Assembly: GCA_001466705.2 (NCBI GenBank)
Contig: LATX02000035.1
Coordinates: 186,001 to 250,000, forward strand
Reading direction: 5' to 3'
DNA length: 64,000 nucleotides
Source of the DNA: Moniliophthora roreri
Taxonomy: Eukaryota > Basidiomycota > Agaricomycetes > Agaricales > Marasmiaceae
Part shown: positions 43,503-56,283 of the stretch, piece by piece
How the letters are laid out: every line of letters begins with the position of its first letter
How positions within the stretch are numbered: position 1 is the first letter of the stretch
Translations under genes and position numbers: made by a program
Notes under the pieces: generated by a model
The model's input: only the letters and a program-made list of their open reading frames with translations
Told to the model about the DNA's origin: nothing
Databases searched by the model: none

Positions 43503-46500
43503 ATGGCACCCGAGAAGTTCCTTCGAGACCTCCCCTTCTCTTCTTCTGAATATGCTGCTTCCGCGTCGAGTAATTTCAAGATGCCTCCATTGGATGGGTC
43601 TTTGAAGTTGCCCGAGATCTATGACTGGCATCTCGAGAATAATCCAGGCCAAACGCTCTTTATGTATGAGAGCGCTCCAGTGGGTTATACCCATTTGACG
43701 TATCGAGAGATAGTTCCAGCATCGCATCGCGCTGCAGAGCGGATTGCGTCCGCCATGTCTATCAACCTGAATGACATTTCAGATGATACACCCCCTGTTG
43801 CTGTTGTCGCGACCACTGGTAGGTATTGACTTGCTTGCTTCTCGCGAAACGCTAACGGCCGTCTAAAGATACCGTGACCCATTTCTGCGTCCTTTTGGGG
43901 ATGCTCAAAGCCGGTATCTCCTATATAACTATCTCACCGCGTAACTCTGCCGCTGCTGTCGTCCACCTTGCCGAAAAGGTCGGCGCAGAACATGTATTTT
44001 ATAGCTCAGAGCCCGCTGTCGGCAAGCTCATTCAGGAATCATCTGAGCTCATGGTTCATACATACTCGCGCTCTTTACGAGGCTCGCGTATGCCAGAGTT
44101 TGGAGATATCTTTCGGGACGGTCCGTATCCAATTTTGACGAAACGAAATTACGACTTGGACTTCCCTGCAATCTATTCTCACTCTTCAGGTATGAGGTCT
44201 ACCGAAACATCATTTTCAAAGGATTAATCGCATATATAGGCTCAACTTCTTTGCCCAAACCTATACCATGGACGCACGCCTTCCTATTGCAATTGGCCAT
44301 GGCACCTGGTGAGATTTGTTCCCAACTTTCTGTGTTCTGATAATAATCTATGTTATAGTATTTGGAGCTGTTAATTTCTGCAACGAGGTGGTCGCCTATC
44401 ATTCAGCATCTATGAGCCATGGCACGGGAAAGCACCTTCTACCGTATATTGTATGTTGGCTTCAAATTCAATCCTGCCGAGATTGACTTTGCAAAACCAG
44501 GCGTCCTCAGGAATGATTATTGCGGTATTCACCCCTTCAACGCCGGCGAGGTTTCCGTCTCCGGAGGCAACATACCAAGCCTTTGTGAAGCTGAACGCCG
44601 ACTACGTTCTTTCGTTTCCGAATTTGCTGGAGGTAGGGATAGTGACATCCCCATGGAATCTCAGTTTGATTGATTTCGTTCCAGAGCTGGGCAGCTGATC
44701 CAGAGAAGGTCGAGGGTTTAAAGAAAGTGAAACGAGCGGTGAGTAACCGCACACTTGTACCTGTAAAGGTTATCATATAAATCTCACGCCCGCCAGATCT
44801 TTACGGGAAGTCTGCTCAATAAGGAAATAGGCGATTACCTTGCCAGCCAAGGGGTGCAGCTTGCTCCTTTCTATGGATTGTAAGCCTCTATGCTAAGCCA
44901 TGGCTCAGGTATTTACTGACACCTTTTCTTAGGGCCGAGGCAGGTGTAGTCGGGTCTTTTATCCCAGGTGCGTAGTGACGAGTTCTCGAACGAATAGCTA
45001 TTCTGAACCTTTTCCAAGCCCCACAAGGAATGGATTGGGAGTACTTCCCCCTAACCGCACACTCTGGTGGTGTATTTGTCGATCGCGGAGATGATTTACA
45101 CGAACTCATGATCGTCGTTCGTCCGTTGTAATTGGTGTCCAGACATGATATTGATTCATGGCTTTAGGAGCAACCATTTAAACGACTGTCTCTATCAAAT
45201 TCAACGTTCGGTGATGCAAGAGCCTACGCGACTCGGGATTCATTCGTCGAGCATCCTTCTAAATCTGGATACTGGAAAGTTTGTGGAAGATTTGATGACC
45301 GCATCGTTCATCCAAGCGGAGAAAAGGTAGCGTTTACAGCACCGTCGTAACACAGGCTCATGGTTCTGGTAGACCAATCCCGTCCTTATGGAGCAGATCA
45401 TAGGAACAGACCCTCAAGTCAAGTCGGCCATCGTGTTCGGCAACGGAAGGAACCAGACTGGTGTTTTGATTCAACTTGAAGACTTATCCGTGTTCGACCC
45501 AGATGATCGTGCCATGTTGATGAATTTTCGTCAATATATCCAGTACGTCCCCGATACTTTATCGTCACTCGTAATCTTACCATCTTTCAGACCGAAGGTC
45601 AACGACGCAAATAGAATCGCAGCCTCTTACTCCCGCATATTCCCTGAGGTATGTCGTTCATCCAATGTTGAGCTCATGCTTATGTATTTGCAGATGATCC
45701 TAACCACCAGTCCGTCGAAGCCGTTCATGTACACGGAGAAAGGATCTCTCAGGCGTGGAGCAATTCTCAAGGCGTACACTCCTGAAATCGATGAGCTTTA
45801 CAAATTGGCGGAGCAGACGGTCTCCTCGAACGTACTATTCCCCACGGATTGGCACTTTGAGAACATTCTGAACTTCGTGCAAGCCGTTCTCCAAACCATC
45901 CCGCTACACGTACCCAAGGATGAGGATGTCTTTCGTTACGGTTGCAATAGCATCCAGGTCACCCGTATTGAAGTCATCATTCGTGGCTCCCTCAAAGAAG
46001 CCATCGGCTCTAGACTTCCCACCAAGTCCCTCCGAAACTTTGTTTACGAGCACCAGTCACCTCAAGCTATAGCTCAGTTCCTCCACTCGTTCCTGCAGTT
46101 AGGCTCTAGAGAACCGCCAACTTCAACCACCTCTCGCGTAAAAGAGATGGAAAAGATCATGGCGCCTCTGATTACCAGCTTTCCTTCAATGCGCCCAGTT
46201 CCAGACCCAGTGACCGAAACATCCGAAACAGTCATATTAATCACTGGGACGACTGGTGCACTCGGATCAAACTTCCTCGCCACGGTACTCAACGATAATT
46301 CGGTTTCACGAGTGTACGCTCTGAACCGAAAGGTTGGATGTGTACCCACTCAGAGGAGACAGCAGGACACCTTCACCCAGCAGGGTTTAGACTTGAATCT
46401 GCTGTCTAGCCCCAAGCTCGATCTACTCGACGTGGACTTGACACAGTCCTATTTTGGCTTGCAATCGCCCAAGTTTGAAGAGGTGAGGCTTGGATGAAGG

Positions 46501-47549
46501 CAACAGCTCGTCGCTGATTCTGCATTTGCTCAGATGAGGCACAGTGTTACACATATATATCACTTAGGCAAGTATATACGCATCTATTGGGTGCCTCATG
46601 CTTACCCCACCTCATAGCATGGGATGTCAACTGGGTCGTTCCACTGTTATCTTTCCAGGGCCTATTAGTGGGACTTCGAAACTTGATTGACTTTGCACTC
46701 TCGTCATCCCAATTACAACCTCCTGCTTTCTTCTTCGCAAGCTCTATTGGTGTTTTCAGAAGTGCGTGCATAAGTGTGCATCGGTTTTTCGTGTTTTGAC
46801 ACTCGTGACAGACATCTCTGTAAACAAAATGATGCCAGAATCGTCTTTACCGGATTTGAGGGACGCTGAAGGCCAAGGGTACGAGGAATCCAAGGCGATC
46901 GCTGAGCGGATTCTCGAAGCCGCTCGCACGCAAACCTCACTGCGCCCTACAATCATTCGTTTTGGCCAACTTAGCGGCGGCGTCTCAGGCGCTTGGACAA
47001 CCAAGGAATGGTTCCCTACGATTCTGAAATCCAGTACCACTATTCGAATGTTACCGGAACTTCAAGGGGTACGTCCACCATGAATTTGTCACGACGGCTT
47101 CAATTCTAACGAGACTAAAGCACGCCTCGTTCCTTCCTGTTGATTGCGCCGCACGAGTTCTTAACGACGTTCGGGATGTTCGGGTTCCATTCTTGCATTT
47201 GGCCCATCCACAGCCGACCCCTGTCTCTGAAATATCCGCTTTCTTCTCCAAAGCACTAGAGCTGCCCTTAGTGCCGTACGCGGAATGGATACAGGCAGTC
47301 GAAGGCTTTGAGGGTAAATGCACTTCCTCACCCGAGCATCTATCGCAAATACCCGCGCTTAAGATTCTCCACTTTTTCCGGGAGGATAGCCGTTTCAACG
47401 CTCAAGCCCACACCAATGTTCTGGGGTTCGCATCGCTTGATACTGCTGTAGCCGAGTCAGTATCGCCAACCCTACGCAATGTCCCAAGAATGGGGACAGT
47501 GGACGCAGACAAATGGCTGAAATTCTGGAGAAGTGTTCACTTCATTTAA
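43503..47549 (+). CDS. Adenylate-forming reductase (A-T-R, NRPS-like carboxylic acid reductase)
   Basis: A multi-exon gene of about 1,070 residues with three domains. Adenylation: LTYREIVPASHRAAERI; the A3 loop YSHSSG|STSLPKPIPWTH split by an intron at 44190-44240; YGLAEAGVVGSF; AYATRDSFVEHPSKSGYWK; GRFDDRIVHPSGEK. Thiolation: DVFRYGCNSIQVTR, where the Ser of CNS carries phosphopantetheine. Thioester reductase: ILITGTTGALGSNFLATVL (NADPH site), GYEESKAIAERIL (Tyr/Lys) and RPTIIRFGQLSGG. There is no condensation domain. By family knowledge it activates a carboxylic acid with ATP, loads it on the carrier and releases an aldehyde with NADPH. The substrate (aryl acid, amino acid or other) cannot be told. 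Introns near 44452-44499 and 44634-44690 restore frame, so the gene seems intact. It stops 97 bp from the end of the convergent oxidase gene. Confidence 0.9.
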
Positions 47550-47645
47550 AGCAGTTTCACAACCATAGCATCTTGGGAACATTTGTACTATTATATGAGG
47601 TACCAAAGACACAAGATTATGCAGTGCAATTACGCGGGTTCACGG

Positions 47646-49914
47646 CTAATAGTGGGAGGCTTTGATTAGATCTGAGGCTCGCTCTGCTAGGATATACGCG
47701 ACTGCCTGAGGGTGATTCTCCGGTATCTGAGGCTGATAATAGAAGAATAAGGTTAGGAACCTAATAGCGATACGAAGACGGAGCGACTTACATAGACTGA
47801 AGCATCAACTATCCACAAGCCTTTCACGCCTTTGACTCGCAAGCTTGAATCGACAACTCCGCCTTCGACACCACCAGGACCCATCCGAGCAGTACCAACA
47901 CAGTGATTAACCGTAATAGAATTGTTTCTTGCGTACGTAGCCCTTTCATCATCATTTGCAAAGTTGACAAATGGCTCAATAACGTATCCCTGCCAAGCTG
48001 GTCCAGAGATGAAAGTGTCAGCATCCTTCATGACCTGTACCATGGTTTGAACATCAAAATCGGTGGTAAAGAGCTGAGGGTCGATTAGAGGTGCATCAAA
48101 GGGATTAGTTGTATTAAGAGTCAGTGCGCCTCCTATGAATACAGTTAGATGCATGATAGAATAGTCAGACGTAGAGAACTTACGAGATGTTGGAGATACG
48201 ACAGCTGTGATCACTGACATGAAACTCCCGTTGGAAGGCAGCGGCGTAGCGCCCAGGGGTTCGAAGCCATTCTAAAGGGTTCAGATGGTAAGATCGTTAT
48301 GCACAACCAATAGAAACAAAGAGCATACACAAAATATCATCTCTGTGTTACCACTCCCTGGTCCACTAGAAGGATCAAACCCGGGGAAGAGATCGGGGGG
48401 ATTCTTCAGGAATGAAACAGTGTTTCCAGCTGCAGGGATCACCAACAACCCGGTCCTGTTGGCCTCCCACTGCTGAAGTAGTGGGCCAATCAGACTCTCA
48501 TCTCGCAAAACAGGGTCAAATGTGCGGTTTGAGTTGACGACGTAGTAATTGGCCAGCAGTGGGTGATCGACCAAGTGCCTTCCAACGTCTGGTGAATTCA
48601 GTACCACAGGTATACCGTGTTTTGTGAGCTCTTCTTGAGGGCCGATTCCAGAAAGCATCAGGATCTGGGGTGTTCCAAAAACGCCTGCGCTCAGAATGAT
48701 TTCTTTAGAGGCAGTAACGTTCACTCGGGGGCCTAGCCGGCACATAGCATCAGAATCAAGTGCGAATGAAAATGGAAGCAATCCCTACCATTGGCAGTCT
48801 GAGCGATCTCCACAGTGTCAATTGTCGGCTCGTCATTGCGACTAGGCCGCGAAGCACGAACACTCGTGACTCTCGAGTGAATAACTACGTCCAGATTGGA
48901 GCGATTGAGAGCCGGTACAAGATACGAGGTAGCAGCACTGCTTCGTTCTCCGTTTCCGATAGCGTTTTGCATGAAACCTGAGGTTTTTGTTACGGTCAGT
49001 CTATCCGAGCAGTATGAATGAAGACCGGCGTACCAAACCCAAGCATATCCCCAGCATTGATATCTTCGTTATACCTGAAACGTCCGCTCATTGATTTTGC
49101 AGTATCAGTGACTTTAGGATCAAGCTCCGTTTCGAACCCGGGTAGACTCGTCAATACTGGGCCATTGCCATGGGCTGAGGGAATAACTTCTCCGGTGGTG
49201 TTATGTCCATCTGAAGGTGGTGTTAGACGCGAAACCTTGATGAAGATTAATGAGTCAAATGACTGGTCATGTTGCATAAGGCGACACGCACCTTCAAGTT
49301 ATAGTCTGCTACCGAATCCCAGGACCATCCAGAATCATTACTGAGCCGAGCAAAGTTGTCCCACATATCATTCGAACCTCTGTTCCAGGCCATGAAATCT
49401 AGTAAACTTGAGCTTAGATTTGGAAAGTCAGAGATAGTACTCACTAATACTGCTGCTACCACCCAAAACGAATCCTCTCGATAAAGGAATCGTTCTGTTC
49501 ATCATTCCGACCTGCGGTGTGGACGTGAAGTTCCAGTCGACCAGACTGTTGAATGCGCCTGGGCCAAGGAACGGTACTATGATGTCTTGCACATTAGCAT
49601 TACTACGTAATGAAAGATCAGAGGGTATAAATATAGTGGTCTGATCAAAGAACCCACTCGACTCCGGCTTCAACGACGAGGACCTTGTTCTTCCTATCTT
49701 CCGAAAGCCTACTAGCAAGAACACTTCCAGCAGTTCCACCTGTATGATAGATATAGTTCAAGACTTGATAAAAGTTGAATGACAGACGGAACTTACCGCC
49801 AACAATGACGAAATCATAGTTCCGGTTTTTCAGTTCGGATATTGAGTTAAAGAGTCTGGCATATGCTGGCAGGCCCAGAGCGAAAAGACACGACAATGCC
49901 CACAGCAGGCGCAT
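47646..49914 (-). CDS. Secreted GMC oxidoreductase, aryl-alcohol-oxidase-like
   Basis: A multi-exon gene. The ATG at 49914 opens MRLLWALSCLFALGLPAYA, a good signal peptide; upstream in-frame ATGs would hide it. The FAD motif FVIVGGGTAGSVLASRLSED follows. Then come RGFVLGGSSS with MAWNRGS, MLGFGFMQNAIGNGERSS, GVFGTPQILMLSGIGP and DVGRHLVDHP. The C-terminus has NHCVGTARMGP and, in the last exon, PQIPENHPQAVAYILAERAS. Two active-site His (NHC and ENH) match aryl-alcohol and glucose oxidases, unlike the His/Asn pair of the flanking GMC genes. By family knowledge such enzymes oxidise aryl or polyunsaturated primary alcohols outside the cell and give H2O2, often feeding peroxidases. It is convergent with the reductase gene, whose product type (aldehyde) is the product type of this enzyme. 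Confidence 0.88.
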
Positions 49915-51266
49915 GCTGAGCAGAAGGCGTTTGAGCAAATGCATTAACGAGCAACTTTTTAAACGAGCCGATCGGCCTGTTCCCAGGAAATGACGGCCGA
50001 TCACGAGAAGCTCAAAATAGTAAAGAGTGGTGATGGTACTGAGATTTGATGCAACACTCCAACATCCGCTCAGTGAAAGGAAGGACCAGTGAGGAACCTA
50101 GAGACATAGACGCCACTATCAGCTGGCATTGTCGACTACACTTGTTCCTTGCAAGGTGCATTCGTTAATTGCACTCAAAACTCTTGACATGTTCACTAAC
50201 AACCATTCCCATGTCATCAGCGTCCTGGCTATCTTGGGAAATGGAACATACCTTCCACGCTAGCCGTACCCTTCCCATGCTTGTAGCTTCGCCCAATCAG
50301 CTCACGTCATCAGCACTCTCGACCACCAGGATGCGTACGAACAGGCCACGGAAGTAACGACCCCTCAGCGAGTATCGGAAGATTGTTAGCCCATGGACGT
50401 CGCGGTAGTAAACAACGAACATTCATCCATCCATCCAGTGACAGTAGTCTATTCATCCGTCATCCAGTAATAGTAGTCTACTCCCTTTGGAGCCAGTTTC
50501 GGAGCGACGGCACGCCATTTTGCTTCGTTTGTTGCGTGTTGCCGTTAGGCGGGAACATCTGCTGTTGATCTGAGAATAGCCGTCTGTGCCGAGCTATCTT
50601 TAGCGAGCTCCACTTTTCTCACTAGAGATGAATTCATGTGTCAAAAACCTCGAGTAGACAGCGACAACAGCACGGACTTACGGTACAAGTTGGTCAGGGT
50701 GTGATAGATTGTTCCTTTGACTGTTGGTGCCTTGGAGGCGCGGGAGAAACACGGCACAATCGAGGTATCTATCTCCGAGGTTGCATTCTCCTCCAACGCT
50801 TCGCTTTCCTCCAGGTGCCAAAAACATCGCAACGCAACCTGATAATGATGGTGTCAGTGCTGTCAGTTCATGTGCAGCATAAGAAACGCACCGCTGGCAG
50901 TCCAAGCTCATGAATACGTAGCAATACAACTATCTTTGACAACCCGAAGATCTACTTGCACGATGTTGAAAAAAGCTTGATGTCTTCAGCTTGAGAATCA
51001 GTGAGAGGAATATTGCTCAATATAGATATCATACCTTTTGGTAAGTAATTCCATCAATGCTGATCCCCTGAGTAGGAGGAGTAGTGCAGGAGTTTAAAGC
51101 TAGAACTTAGTGGAAGTTGGAACTCGTTGTGGTTCAAGACCTAGAATCGCTTAGTTCGGTTCCGAGTTTACGCGATCTACCTGGATCTATCTATGATGTA
51201 GGATCCATTCTCGCCTATTTCAAGCTTTGAAGGTATATATTCAGTAGCGACGCGTTCACGTATGAT
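49915..51266. other. Intergenic region upstream of the secreted oxidase
   Basis: About 1.35 kb. It contains a 23-bp imperfect direct repeat, CATCCAGTGACAGTAGTCT (50432) and CATCCAGTAATAGTAGTCT (50461), with a 29-bp period next to ATCC repeats. No gene was recognised. Confidence 0.45.
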
Positions 51267-53712
51267 CTACAATACAAAACGAAAATCCGGATGTCGATCG
51301 CCAATAGGTGCCTTCGTTTTCCCCCTTGCTTGAAGTTCTTGATATCGAGAGATATTCGCTTGTCTACGGCCCTCTCGACGTGCCTCATTTTCATACATAC
51401 AATACAACCTGTACAGTCGCTGTTAGCACTGCTTGCTAGGGTGAGATTCAGAAAGGATACACTTACATATTGCAAGCCAACAAGATCCAAGCCAGGCACG
51501 TGAACGAAAGGGCTACACTATGTCCTTTAATGTACCGCGGCGCTTGGTCTGTAAAACTCTTGTTTCGTGGTCCGATGGGTGTGACGCAAGGCAGAGCAGC
51601 TTACCAGAGGTATATACGAATGTCGATATGAATCCTCTGCTCATTTTTAACTACGCTATTTTTCGAAAGAACAGAGGCACGCACCCGCAGTTTGCTAATG
51701 CAATCAGGAGGCCAATGGAAGTCGCTCTCTTATAATGACCACTCGTGTTGTTCGGTATGATTGTCAAGACGCTGGCAGTGCAAGGATAGCTGAAACGTCT
51801 TTTCAGTGGCGCGAGCTGAACAATACGAGTCCTTTGCCTTACGCTCCAGCGACGATCAAGAAGACGGCCGCATAGCGTGTTTCGTTGTCGTGGGCCAGTA
51901 TAGCGGTGACAAAACCTGCATGCTTCGAATTTCACACAGCATAGTTCAGGACAACTAAAACGCACCCGCAATTGTGAGAGGCAGCAGAGCGAGGGCAAAC
52001 GGAATCCGTAGCCGTAGTCGATCACTCCAATACGCGACCAACACTGAGAGTAATGTGAGATGCCAACGAAGGACAGGAGAACCAGATCGTATACCTGTTA
52101 GAAATACTGCTGGAACGTATGGCGGTACTAGGCCCCTGTTAGCCAGTTCAAGAGGGAGATAAGGCACCGGCTTACCGGTACGCAGCTGGGCTTGCTGCCC
52201 ACTGTAGCCTAAGCCCGTAATGATAGTCGGTCTTCGTCCGAAAAAGTTAGCGAATGAATGAAGGATAAATGAACTTCTCACAGAAAGAGGGCATAGGAAT
52301 ACAGAGTGACGATTAATGCAAGTGTCGCAATTCCGGTCAACCAAGTTTGAATGTCGCGCAAACCTAGTGACTGTGAGTATGAGTCAACCGGCAGAAAGAG
52401 ATTTACCTCGCCAAACCTCGCCCATCTCGAAAGTTTCTAGCTCGTCTGAAGCCGTAATCCCGCCGTATGGATTCGCTTCCTTTGCATCGTTATTTGAGGC
52501 AATTGAATCCTCGGATGCACAAGTGAAGTGCATGACTACGATGTAGATGTTGATACAATACCTCAATAACGATATAAGAACTCACTTGCATGTCGTTTTT
52601 CCTCTTCAGTTAAGAATCCGGCAGACATCAAATCTGGTGGCAGGATATAGACCATTGATACCCCAATGAGTATCGTAGCAATTCCCTCGAGGATGAAGAT
52701 CCACCGCCACCCGGCCAGTCCGCCTAAACCATCCATATTTACGATTGCGGATGCCAGGAGCCCTATGCAAGGTCATAAAAAATCGTATGTACCCCAATAA
52801 TCGCTTTACCTCCGAAAGCGCCACCCATAGAAGCTGAAGTCAAGTCAGCTAGGCTTCATTTGACGTTGAGACGACTTACCGCCGGCGTAGAACATACCAA
52901 TCCTGGAGAAATCATTAGTCCTAAACTGAACCCTGATCGGGATTGATGTGTCAAACCTCAGGTTCAGATTCTTTCTCGGATACATATCACTGAGGTACAG
53001 CAGCTGTGCAGAATTTGAATTCAACACCTGGACGATCAAAAATAGTAGAAGGGAACATGCCATGCAGGGAAGCAGACCTCCTTCACACATGCCGAGACAG
53101 AATCGTGCGGTGACCAAGCCCCCAAAATCATGTACGAAACAGGTCATGATCGTTACGAAGCCCCAAGCCACGACCATGACCGGAATCCATCGATTAGCCT
53201 TGATTCGTTTCAGAAAGAGCGTTGCCGCTGCGTGAGGACAGAGTGAGTACAAGACCTGGAATGCCATCCGGAGCGACTCACGGACATCGATCAAGAGGTA
53301 ACTATAGGACAGTCAGCTAACAAAAGCAAGACGAGATAAGAAAATAACATCCGATATGAAGAAAGCTATGGACATCAGCTCAGCAATCCGAGTCATTCTT
53401 GAAAATCGAGAGGCTTACCGGTAACAGCAACGTTGAATTGGTTGCCCCGTAAATTTAGGTCACGTTCTAAACCCACAATCCTAACACTGAATTAGTTTCT
53501 CCGTGTTTTTTTGAAACGCAACGGAGGCGCACCTCGCGTTACCGACATTGGAACGATCCAAATAATTGACGAGCCAAAGCTAGTAGCGGATGATGATCAA
53601 AATTGAACTGCAAAGGTTATTTTCGAGAACGCACCAGCGTTAAGCACGGCAAAATGTGATAATCCAGCTTCCGCAAAATGCGTTTTTGGAGGTGTTCTGC
53701 TTCAGAATGCAT
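51267..53712 (-). CDS. MFS transporter, allantoate permease (DAL5, anion:cation symporter) type
   Basis: A multi-exon gene built from many small exons. The likely start at 53712 reads MHSEAEHLQKRILRKLDYHI; an intron ending CTACTAG joins LPCLTL to LWLVNYLDRSNVGNARIVGL, the family's hallmark. Then come RGNQFNVAVT, VTARFCLGMCEGGLLPC, YLSDMYPRKNL, RIGMFYAGG, GLAGWRWIFILEGIATI, LTGIATLALIVTLYSYALFL, TGLGYSGQQAQL, VPPYVPAVFL, and near the C-terminus QAPRYIKGHSVALSFTCLAW. The tail YENEARREGRRQ and the TAG at 51267-51269 complete the usual fungal form. By family knowledge it imports organic anions (allantoate, carboxylates, vitamins). Given its place beside a reductase and oxidases it may move an acid intermediate. 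The start could lie further upstream through another intron. Confidence 0.8.
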
Positions 53713-54319
53713 GAGCGAGCTGTTGAGTATCCCATGCTGCTTTTTCAAGACAAAGTTTTATGGGTCCTGCTGTGGAAAAATCTTCCAGGATTGGGAGGCT
53801 TCAAGCAAAGATCGAGGACATATCAACAGAAATTGAAGGCTTTCTGATCGAGGTACTCCTACCTGTAGAATGCGGATAGGCGGGATGATGTACAGTGATG
53901 ACAGAGGAAGAGCCGAGGAAAACCGTGGGACGACTCCTCTCTTCATTCCCGCGACTGCGTCGATATCTCCGTCCTCTGAATAGGCACAGCAAGCCGTGAC
54001 TGCAGCGAATATTCAATGGCATTGCTCGCTCAAATGATCACAGATGGGGCCTCCTGACTATGGGCACCTCGCTTCTCCGCAGAATCAGTATTTTGGGCGT
54101 TTGGACGTTCGGCAATTTCCAGAACTGAACGCATATTTTTACCCCGGCTTGTGCACCGGCCACCACGTTCCCGAAATTTTCCATGATTTCGAAGCTCCAT
54201 ACCCTCGGCTTCCATTCGTGGTGACTAAATTAACCAATGTTGTAGAGGGCTGTTTGTCCGCAACATCTTCCACGCATCGGGTAGCATGAGTGATTACGCT
54301 CAGGTTATCGTCTTTCATC
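53713..54319. promoter_or_regulatory. Shared divergent promoter region of the two MFS genes
   Basis: About 600 bp between two transporters transcribed away from each other, a layout that allows joint control. No TATA box or repeated motif is clear. Confidence 0.4.
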
Positions 54320-56283
54320 ATGTCCACCTTGCCTGCAACCGAGCATGACGGGCATGACGTCCTCGAGTCCTCAGGCAATTCTCCGGAGCAGTCTGAAACG
54401 ACAGAGAGCGAGAAGGATACCAGTCGTAGAGATTCGGGTGCAGCTGCAACAACCACGGACGATGGGCTGCAGCTGTCAACGGAGACGGAGGAGTTTCCTG
54501 ACGGAGGACTTCGTGCCTGGCTGATAGTTTTTGGGGTACGTCTCTGGCCTTTTGAAATCGACAGTGACGACTGACAATTCTCGACCATGCCGCAGGCAAT
54601 GTGCAATACATTCTCGACGTATGTGGTTCATCTTGCTCATCTCTGGCACGTTCTCATATATATCTACAGGTTCGGCTTTGTAAACTCATGGGGTGTAAGG
54701 GCTCGATCAAGTAACTGCTGCAGCAAAGTGACTGAAGATGCCTCCCAGACCTTCCAAGCGTACTATGAACAAGTTGTGTTATCAAATTCTTCGCCTTCAT
54801 CTATGTATGTTCCTTGAGATATCATAGCTCTGCTGCGCCTAATCCGTTTATTGCAGTGCGTGGATAGGATCAGTACAATATGCGTTGATTTTCCTTCCTG
54901 GACTTGTCGCTGGTCGTCTTTTCGATATCGGCTATTTTCGTGTCATGATATCCTCTTCAAGTGTCCTGATTGTCGTTGCCACCTTCTTGATACCAGAATG
55001 CAAGGCGTACTGGCAATTTTTACTTTGCCAAGGTTTCGCTGTAGGGGTACGGGTTCCCCTGCTGTATTTGGATGTTCAGTTCTCTGATGTAGTGGCTTGT
55101 TCAGTTCGGCTGCGGAGGTATATACTCTGCGAACGTATCTGTCGTAGCGCACTGGTTCAAGCGACGGCGTGGCCTTGCAATGGGATTTGTCACATCAGGT
55201 GCAGCAATTGGCGGCATATTCTTCCCTGTAGTCGTCCGTTCACTTCTTCAAAACGTCGGCTTTCCCTGGTGCATGAGGTCTGTTTCTTCTCTGATAACGT
55301 TCCCTTACCTTTTTCTCATGATCTTCTTAGAACCTTAGGTTTCGTTCTGGCAGTCACTCTAGGGCTAGCGAATCTAGTAAGTGAAATTCGGGGTATCGAG
55401 GTCGCTGTTCTCATGATTACCAAGACCTTAAAACGCCGTCTCCCTCCTTCAAAAGGTGGTCTTCACGGATTGCTCCAACGAAGATTATTTAGCTCTGCAC
55501 CTTACAACGTGTATTGTCTATCTAGTTTTGTAGCTTGGCTCGGAATGTATACGGGTACGGCACTGGTGTATTCTCTTTCGCGTATCACCGACTGATCTCG
55601 CACACTAGCCTTGACATTCCTCAACAGCAGTGCCATCTTCTATGGTGTTTCTCCGGGTTTTGCCATATACCTAACTGCCATCGCCAATGCTGCCTCTGGA
55701 TTCGCTCGTTTGCTGACCGGATATCTTTCTGATCGGTGGGGTAAGCTTCGATCTCTCCGATATCCGAATCAAGAGATTTCATTGATGTTCACTAGGTCCT
55801 TTAAACATCATCATACCCTTCACCCTGCTCTCAGCTGTGATGACCTACGCATGGCCTTTTGCACGGGATGTCCCTTCCTTGATCGTCGTATCTATCATTT
55901 ACGGGTGATTTTCCATTAATCTTCGCTGCACTGGACGTAAAACTGACTGGTACTCTGGAAGCTTCGGTTCAGGCGCCTACATTTCAATACTGGTCAACCC
56001 CATATTTGCGATGGGAGGCACATCGGATGTTGGACAACGTGTCGGTATCGCCATGACAGTACTTGGACTGGGTGCCCTTTTAGGACCGCCTATAAGTGGT
56101 GCCATTGAGCATTCATCTGGGGGCTTCCCGGCCGTTGGATATTACGCTGGTATGTGTGCAATCGTGATGCATGTACATGAGCTGATTCATTCGTTTTTAG
56201 GGAGTATCATCGTACTCTCAGCTGTATTGATGCTGCTATCGCGTCAACTACTGTTGAACTGGAAGATAAAAGGACGAGTATGA
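54320..56283 (+). CDS. MFS transporter, monocarboxylate permease (MCT/MCH) type
   Basis: A multi-exon gene. The start MSTLPATEHDG leads into a Ser/Thr/Glu-rich cytosolic N-terminus of about 65 residues and the hallmark FPDGGLRAWLIVFG, then FGFVNSWG, VFQAYYEQ, AWIGSVQYALIFLPGLVAGR and the second-half signature ANAASGFARLLTGYLSDRWG. Later helices include FSSGAYISILVNPIFAMGG, GLGALLGPPISGAI and SAVLMLLSRQLLL. The D-G-G-RAW motif before the first helix is diagnostic of fungal monocarboxylate-porter-like MFS proteins. By family knowledge substrates are small organic acids or riboflavin; many family members sit in secondary-metabolite clusters. The middle exons (55080-55600) were not all resolved. 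It ends at TGA 56281-56283. Confidence 0.8.

Noticed and set aside
48250..48275. GGTTCGAAGCC resembling a tRNA T-loop
   Set aside because: Inside an oxidase gene, with no cloverleaf partners around it.
51215..51499. 94-codon - strand frame near the end of the DAL5-type transporter
   Set aside because: Wrong frame; the transporter's last exons lie in another frame with a matching family C-terminus.
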